The notes under the pieces are model-generated. The model did no database searches. It saw only the letters and a program-made list of their open reading frames with translations, and was not told the origin of the DNA. Below, one piece after another: positions 14,190 to 17,484 of a stretch of 17,484 nt of DNA. Location: assembly GCA_900769445.1 (NCBI GenBank), contig CAAGGR010000098.1, positions 1-17,484 of the forward strand, read 5' to 3'. This stretch comes from an uncultured Alistipes sp. (GTDB taxonomy: Bacteria > Bacteroidota > Bacteroidia > Bacteroidales > Rikenellaceae). Each line of letters starts with the position of its first letter. The first letter of the stretch is position 1. Position numbers and translations under genes: made by a program.

Positions 14190-14327
14190 GCGCAGAATAT
14201 GCGCAGACAGATGCCACCGTGAGGTGGCATTTGTTGTTTTATGTAGTAGTCCAAACTTGTTTGGTAACTACTCCATAAAATGGCAAATGTGCATTTATGC
14301 CTGTCTGCGCATATTTTGCCTTAGCGC
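14190..14327. repeat. 138-base nested imperfect palindrome
   Basis: Outer arms GCGC at 14190-14193 and 14324-14327, then 15 perfect pairs, 14196-14210 with 14301-14315. Inside lie CATTTG/CAAATG (14228-14233, 14284-14289), TTTTATG/CATAAAA (14237-14243, 14274-14280), GTAGT/ACTAC (14243-14247, 14267-14271) and a central CCAAAC-TT-GTTTGG (14251-14264). Competing with this, ATGCCACC/GGTGGCAT at 14211-14230 forms a terminator-like hairpin followed by TTGTTGTTTT. Confidence 0.85.
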
Positions 14328-14415
14328 CACAAGGCAAGACGAGCGCAGCGAAGTCAAGTCTGATCAACATCCACAAGGCAAGACGAGCGACAGCGAAGTC
14401 AAGTCTCGTCAACAA
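14327..14415 (+). repeat. Tandem duplication, units of 44 and 45 bases
   Basis: Two copies beginning CCACAAGGCAAGACGAGCG, at 14327-14370 and 14371-14415. The second has one extra base and a few changes. Each ends in a tRNA-Thr-like TCAAGTCT..TCAACA segment. A reading frame through here encodes a low-complexity duplicated peptide and is not a credible gene. Confidence 0.85.
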
Positions 14416-14481
14416 ACACAATCCACCCCATCCAACAAAAACTTTTTACCCAAAACTCTCGCTTTTGTAAAACCATTTAAT

Positions 14482-14489
14482 TAACTTTG
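14482..14489 (+). promoter_or_regulatory. PfkB kinase promoter, -7 element
   Basis: TAACTTTG matches TAnnTTTG, 24 bases before the ATG. The nearest TTTG (14464-14467) is 14 bases upstream, shorter than the usual spacing. The leader has a small GGTCT/AGACC hairpin at 14491-14507. Confidence 0.55.
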
Positions 14490-14513
14490 TGGTCTAAATA
14501 AGAGACCGAGAGT

Positions 14514-15518
14514 ATGAAGAAATGCGTGATTGGCATCGGTAATGCGCTTACCGATATGCTTGTAAATCTATCGAATGATAATGTATTAGCCGAGTATCAG
14601 CTCGCCAAAGGCTCGATGAGCCTTGTGGATAGTCAGCTGCAAACAGCTATATCCAAGTCGGTGGCGGGGCTACCCTACTCGCTATCGTTGGGTGGCTCGG
14701 CAGCGAATACCATTCGCGCTATGGCACGTCTTGGCACCACAACAGCATTTATAGGCAAGGTGGGCGATGATACTACGGGCGACTTCTACGAGCAGGCGTT
14801 GCGCAACTTAGGCATTGCACCATACGTTCTGCGCTCGGAGAACAAGTCGGGCAAGTGTGTGGCGTTGGTCTCGAAGGATGGCGAGCGCACCTTCGTAACG
14901 CATCTCGGAGCAGCACTCGACCTTGTGGCTGAGGATATAGACCCTGCGATATTCGAGAGCTACGACTACCTATATATAGAGGGATATCTTGTTCAAGACC
15001 ATGACCTTATACGCAAGACCATAGAGCGCGCTAAGGAGCGCGGCTTAAAGGTTGTAATCGACCTCGCATCGTTCAACGTGGTGGAAGAGAATCGCGACTT
15101 CCTGCGAGAGATAGTCGAAAAGCATGTCGATATTCTATTTGCCAACGAGGATGAGGCGAGAGCCTTCAGCGGCATGAGCGACCCAGAGGAGGCATTGCAT
15201 TATATCGCTGCGATGTGCGAATTGGCGGTGGTAAAGATTGGCACACGTGGCGCCCTTATCAAGCGAGGCGAGGAGCGCGTACATGTGGGCATTATGGCTG
15301 CTGCCAAGCGCGTAGACACCACAGGCGCAGGCGATTTCTACGCTGCAGGCTTTATGGCAGGATTATGCGAAGGGTTGACCCTACGCCAGTGTGGCACTAT
15401 GGGCGCTATAGCCGCAGGTAAGGTTATCGAGATTGTAGGCACAACACTTAGCGAGGAGGCATGGAGCGAAATCGACACCCTATGCCAGAGTGTACGCACC
15501 GAGCAGTACCTATTCTAA
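14514..15518 (+). CDS. PfkB-family (ribokinase-like) sugar or nucleoside kinase
   Basis: A 334-residue cytoplasmic kinase. It begins CVIGIGNALTDMLVNL. The PfkB substrate-site signature LGGSAANTIRAMARLG is at 59-74, followed by FIGKVGDDTTGDFY at 79-92. The C-terminal signature VDTTGAGDFYAAGF at 267-280 provides the anion hole and the catalytic base Asp274. Length is typical. The overall pattern is closest to the adenosine kinase-like branch found in many Bacteroidota, but the substrate (adenosine, ribose or another sugar) cannot be settled from the sequence. It stands alone behind the repeat field with its own -7 element. I see no clear terminator after it. Confidence 0.92.
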   Translation: MKKCVIGIGNALTDMLVNLSNDNVLAEYQLAKGSMSLVDSQLQTAISKSVAGLPYSLSLGGSAANTIRAMARLGTTTAFIGKVGDDTTGDFYEQALRNLGIAPYVLRSENKSGKCVALVSKDGERTFVTHLGAALDLVAEDIDPAIFESYDYLYIEGYLVQDHDLIRKTIERAKERGLKVVIDLASFNVVEENRDFLREIVEKHVDILFANEDEARAFSGMSDPEEALHYIAAMCELAVVKIGTRGALIKRGEERVHVGIMAAAKRVDTTGAGDFYAAGFMAGLCEGLTLRQCGTMGAIAAGKVIEIVGTTLSEEAWSEIDTLCQSVRTEQYLF

Positions 15519-15532
15519 GTAAATATAGCCAA

Positions 15533-15623
15533 TGCAATAGACCTATATAATTATATATAAACCTGCAATACTATAAGCAAAAACTATATATCGATAAAAT
15601 AATATAATCGAAAAGCTATTGCA
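15533..15623. promoter_or_regulatory. Inverted repeats upstream of rubrerythrin, possible operator
   Basis: TGCAATAG at 15533-15540 is matched in reverse complement by CTATTGCA at 15616-15623, and the second arm overlaps the -33 region of the rubrerythrin promoter. A perfect 14-base palindrome TATATAATTATATA lies at 15544-15557. The stretch is very AT-rich. It could bind a redox regulator, but it does not match a PerR box closely, so this is a suggestion. Confidence 0.35.
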
Positions 15624-15648
15624 GATAACGAAATAACTATTATCTTTG
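15618..15648 (+). promoter_or_regulatory. Rubrerythrin promoter
   Basis: TATCTTTG at 15641-15648 matches TAnnTTTG fully. ATTG at 15618-15621, 19 bases upstream, is a near match to TTTG. An A-rich leader of about 55 bases follows before the ATG at 15711. Confidence 0.75.
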
Positions 15649-15710
15649 CATCAGGAAAAAGGAAATAAACTAAAAACAATTAAACATAAACCTATAAAAC
15701 TTAAAAGAGT

Positions 15711-16247
15711 ATGAAAGATTTGAAAGGAACTAAGACCGAGAAAAACTTGTGGGAGGCTTTTGCTGGTGAATCACAGGCTCGCAACAAGTATACATATTTC
15801 GCATCTAAGGCTAAGAAGGATGGCTATGTGCAGATAGCTAAGATTTTCGAGGAGACAGCTGCTAACGAGAAGGAGCATGCCGAGATTTGGTTTAAGCTAC
15901 TTCAGGGCATCGGCTCAACTGCCGAGAACCTAAAGAGCGCTGCCGAGGGCGAGAACTATGAGTGGACTGATATGTACGCTCAGATGGCTAAGGATGCTCG
16001 CGAGGAGGGCTTCGACCACATCGCATTCCTCTTTGACCAGGTTGGTAAGATTGAGAAGGAGCATGAGGAGCGCTACCGCAAGCTTCTTGCAAATGTAGAG
16101 GGCGGCTTGGTATTCTCTCGCGATGGCGATATGATCTGGCAGTGTTCAAACTGCGGCCATATCCACGTTGGTCAGAAGGCTCCTGAGGTATGTCCTGTAT
16201 GTGTTCACCCACAGGCTTACTTCCAGATTAAGGCTGAGAACTATTAA
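15711..16247 (+). CDS. rbr: Rubrerythrin
   Basis: A 178-residue cytoplasmic peroxidase that protects anaerobes by reducing hydrogen peroxide. The N-terminal ferritin-like domain has diiron ligands Glu20, Glu53, His56, Glu81, Glu84, Glu115 and His118, in the contexts FAGESQARNKY, NEKEHAE, GENYEWTDMY and IEKEHEERY. The C-terminal rubredoxin-like domain binds one iron through Cys145, Cys148, Cys161 and Cys164 (CSNCGHIHVG and PEVCPVC). The shortened loop after the first cysteine pair is normal for rubrerythrin. All metal ligands are present and length is slightly under the classical 191. It has its own promoter and a strong terminator, so it is probably monocistronic. Confidence 0.97.
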   Translation: MKDLKGTKTEKNLWEAFAGESQARNKYTYFASKAKKDGYVQIAKIFEETAANEKEHAEIWFKLLQGIGSTAENLKSAAEGENYEWTDMYAQMAKDAREEGFDHIAFLFDQVGKIEKEHEERYRKLLANVEGGLVFSRDGDMIWQCSNCGHIHVGQKAPEVCPVCVHPQAYFQIKAENY

Positions 16248-16260
16248 TAGATAATAATCG

Positions 16261-16296
16261 AAGTAGCCCAACCCCTCAGGAGTTGGGCTACTTTTT
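16261..16296 (+). terminator. Rubrerythrin terminator
   Basis: Twelve perfect pairs, 16261-16272 with 16282-16293, a nine-base loop and a T-run running from the stem's 3' end to 16296. It ends only 14 bases before the ATG of the ZIP transporter gene. Confidence 0.93.
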
Positions 16297-16310
16297 GCAT
16301 ATAGCAAGGT

Positions 16311-17087
16311 ATGAACATCTTAACAATCATAGCAATACCATTCCTTGGAACAGCATTGGGTGCTGCAACCGTTTTATTGGTACGCAATAGTGTATCTGCA
16401 AGACTACATAACGCCCTACTTGGCTTTGCAGCCGGTGTGATGGTGGCTGCAGCTGTGTGGTCGCTTATCATACCTGCCCTCGACCTATCCGTAGAGATGG
16501 GCAAGCTCAGCTGGATACCCGCGGCTGTGGGTATCTTGGGAGGTATGCTCTTTCTGCTTGCGCTCGACTCCATTGTTCCACATATCCACCCAGGCACCGA
16601 GACACGCGAGGGCGTAGCATCTAAGCTCGGCAAACGACAGATGTTTATGCTCGCTGTGACGCTCCACAACATCCCCGAGGGTATGGCTGTAGGAGCGGTT
16701 ATCGCAGGTGCTATATCTGGGAACACAGGTATCACCTTAGCTTCAGCAATGGCTTTGGCGGTTGGTATGGCGATACAAAACATCCCTGAGGGGGCTATAA
16801 TCTCGCTACCACTGCGTGGCGAGGGTCTAACACGCAAACGCGCCTTCGGCTTTGGCGCACTCTCGGGCATTGTAGAGCCTATATCGGCTGCAGTGATGAT
16901 ACTACTCTTTGACTATATTGCTGGCGCGTTACCCTATCTCCTTGCATTCTCGGCGGGTGCGATGCTCTATGTCGTTGTCGAGGAGCTTATCCCCGAAACC
17001 CAGCAGGGCAAACACTCCGATATAGGCACTATAGCCTTTGCCATAGGCTTTATTATAATGATGATTCTCGATATCGCACTGGGATAG
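16311..17087 (+). CDS. ZIP family metal transporter
   Basis: A 258-residue inner-membrane protein expected to move divalent metal (zinc, possibly iron or manganese) into the cytoplasm. About eight hydrophobic segments are visible, beginning with LTIIAIPFLGTALGAATVLLV. The metal-site motifs are HNIPEG at 119-124 (fourth segment) and QNIPEG at 156-161 (fifth). Gln in place of His in the second motif occurs in GufA-like members. A later Glu pair, VVEELIPE near 226-233, is also typical. The His-containing loop near 89-94 (VPHIHP) may bind metal. The start follows the rubrerythrin terminator by 14 bases, and I see no promoter box in between. Expression may depend on read-through or an unrecognised promoter. 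Confidence 0.93.
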   Translation: MNILTIIAIPFLGTALGAATVLLVRNSVSARLHNALLGFAAGVMVAAAVWSLIIPALDLSVEMGKLSWIPAAVGILGGMLFLLALDSIVPHIHPGTETREGVASKLGKRQMFMLAVTLHNIPEGMAVGAVIAGAISGNTGITLASAMALAVGMAIQNIPEGAIISLPLRGEGLTRKRAFGFGALSGIVEPISAAVMILLFDYIAGALPYLLAFSAGAMLYVVVEELIPETQQGKHSDIGTIAFAIGFIIMMILDIALG

Positions 17088-17322
17088 AAACGAACTGAAA
17101 GGTGAAAGGTGAAAACTGAACTTTGCGATTAAGGAGAGAGCAGGGACAACAGGGACGGCAGGGACAACAGAGAGAATTTTTGATACTCTGTTTCGTTGTC
17201 GTCTCTTTCGTCTCTTCCGTCTCTTTTTCTCAAAAAGGCGCAGCCTTTTAACCATTACTAATTACTAATTACTAATTAATCACTACTAATTCTCTAGGGT
17301 CAGGCTTGGCCTCGATAAAGAG
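17088..17322. repeat. Gene-free stretch of short tandem and inverted repeats
   Basis: No credible gene. In order: GGTGAAA units near 17101-17115; nonamers AGGGACAAC, AGGGACGGC, AGGGACAAC at 17142-17168; a facing set of GTCTCTTNN nonamers at 17201-17227 that partly pairs with them, with GACAAC/GTTGTC (17163-17168, 17195-17200) and CAGAG/CTCTG between; a hairpin AAAAGGC-GCA-GCCTTTT at 17233-17249; three heptamers ATTACTA at 17254-17274; and GGGTCAGGCTTGGCCTC at 17297-17313, related to 17382-17398. Confidence 0.8.
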
Positions 17323-17358
17323 AAAAAAAAACTACCCCGAGATAACTCTCAGAGTAGT
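17322..17358 (-). terminator. Minus-strand terminator, probably for a gene beyond the right edge
   Basis: ACTAC at 17331-17335 pairs with GTAGT at 17354-17358, and GAGA at 17339-17342 with TCTC at 17347-17350, loop TAAC. On the minus strand a run of eight U follows (17323-17330). There is no minus-strand gene to its right inside the window, so the gene it serves should start outside. Confidence 0.65.
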
Positions 17359-17380
17359 ACTACCTAATTTCTTGTCAGAA

Positions 17381-17484
17381 GGGGTCAGATTTGGCTCTGA
17401 CACGAAAAATGGCGGATGGGACATACTGAGCGTATTTCCCATTCGCCATTTTGACTGAAGAGTCGAAGATGACCCCTTATCACA
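17381..17484. repeat. Palindromic hairpin element with TGAGC apex
   Basis: Outer arms GGGGTCA at 17381-17387 and TGACCCC at 17470-17476. The inner stem is AAAATGGCG at 17406-17414, one G-T pair, then ATGGGA, one mismatch, ATAC, loop TGAGC (17427-17431), GTAT and the matching arm to 17452. The stem is about 21 bases with one mismatch. It is followed by CTTATCACA, as is the element at 1-95. There is no adjacent U-run, so it is not a typical terminator. Confidence 0.8.

Noticed and set aside
14224..14484. 86-residue frame across the repeat field
   Set aside because: It is made of the palindrome and the 44/45-base tandem repeat, and its end overlaps the PfkB promoter. It is not a credible protein.
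16244..16870. 208-residue minus-strand frame opposite the ZIP gene
   Set aside because: Low-complexity Ala/Pro/Ser product antisense to a clear eight-segment transporter.
17088..17484. Insertion sequence or integron at the right end
   Set aside because: No transposase or integrase remnant in any frame, and the repeats are too short and varied for IS ends.

Overview
The window looks chromosomal and comes from a member of the Bacteroidota, most likely order Bacteroidales. The strongest sign is the promoter type: several gene starts are preceded by the Bacteroidota sigma-A motif TAnnTTTG, in the best cases with TTTG 19-20 bases upstream. Other signs are a DUF4837 lipoprotein, a 190-residue adenylate kinase with a short lid, a dipeptidyl peptidase IV, and leaders that are A-rich rather than strong Shine-Dalgarno sites. 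I cannot assign a genus from the sequence alone.

Layout. Positions 1-4096 hold a minus-strand operon, read right to left: an N-acetylmuramidase/glucosaminidase with LysM repeats, a 226-residue protein I do not recognise, and a secreted dipeptidyl peptidase IV. It has a good promoter at 4117-4148 and probably ends in a palindromic element at 1-95. Positions 4164-5725 hold a TPM-domain/LemA operon with a strong terminator. Adenylate kinase (minus) and thiamine-monophosphate kinase (plus) diverge from interlocked promoters near 6429-6477. A polysaccharide deacetylase/UbiX operon (minus) meets thiL tail to tail, and diverges from the DUF4837 lipoprotein at 8717-8762. Then come a membrane-anchored repeat protein followed by a degenerate lumazine-synthase-like gene (minus), queG (minus), and a divergent long-chain acyl-CoA synthetase.

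Positions 13825-14513 contain a tRNA-Thr(GGT) gene. After it come about 500 bases of repeats: tRNA 3'-end copies, hairpins, a 138-base imperfect palindrome and a 44/45-base tandem repeat. Next are a PfkB-family kinase, rubrerythrin and a ZIP metal transporter. The last 400 bases have no gene and are packed with short tandem and inverted repeats. They end in a hairpin with the same apex (TGAGC between short complementary arms) and the same following bases (CTTATCACA) as the element that opens the window.

Most genes are household functions: cell wall turnover, nucleotide, thiamine and queuosine metabolism, fatty acid activation, oxidative stress and metal uptake. I found no defence system, CRISPR array, transposase, integrase or biosynthetic cluster. 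The observations most worth checking are the lumazine-synthase-like protein that lacks the catalytic histidine region, the repeat field next to tRNA-Thr, the hairpin family at both window ends, and the uncharacterised 226-residue protein.
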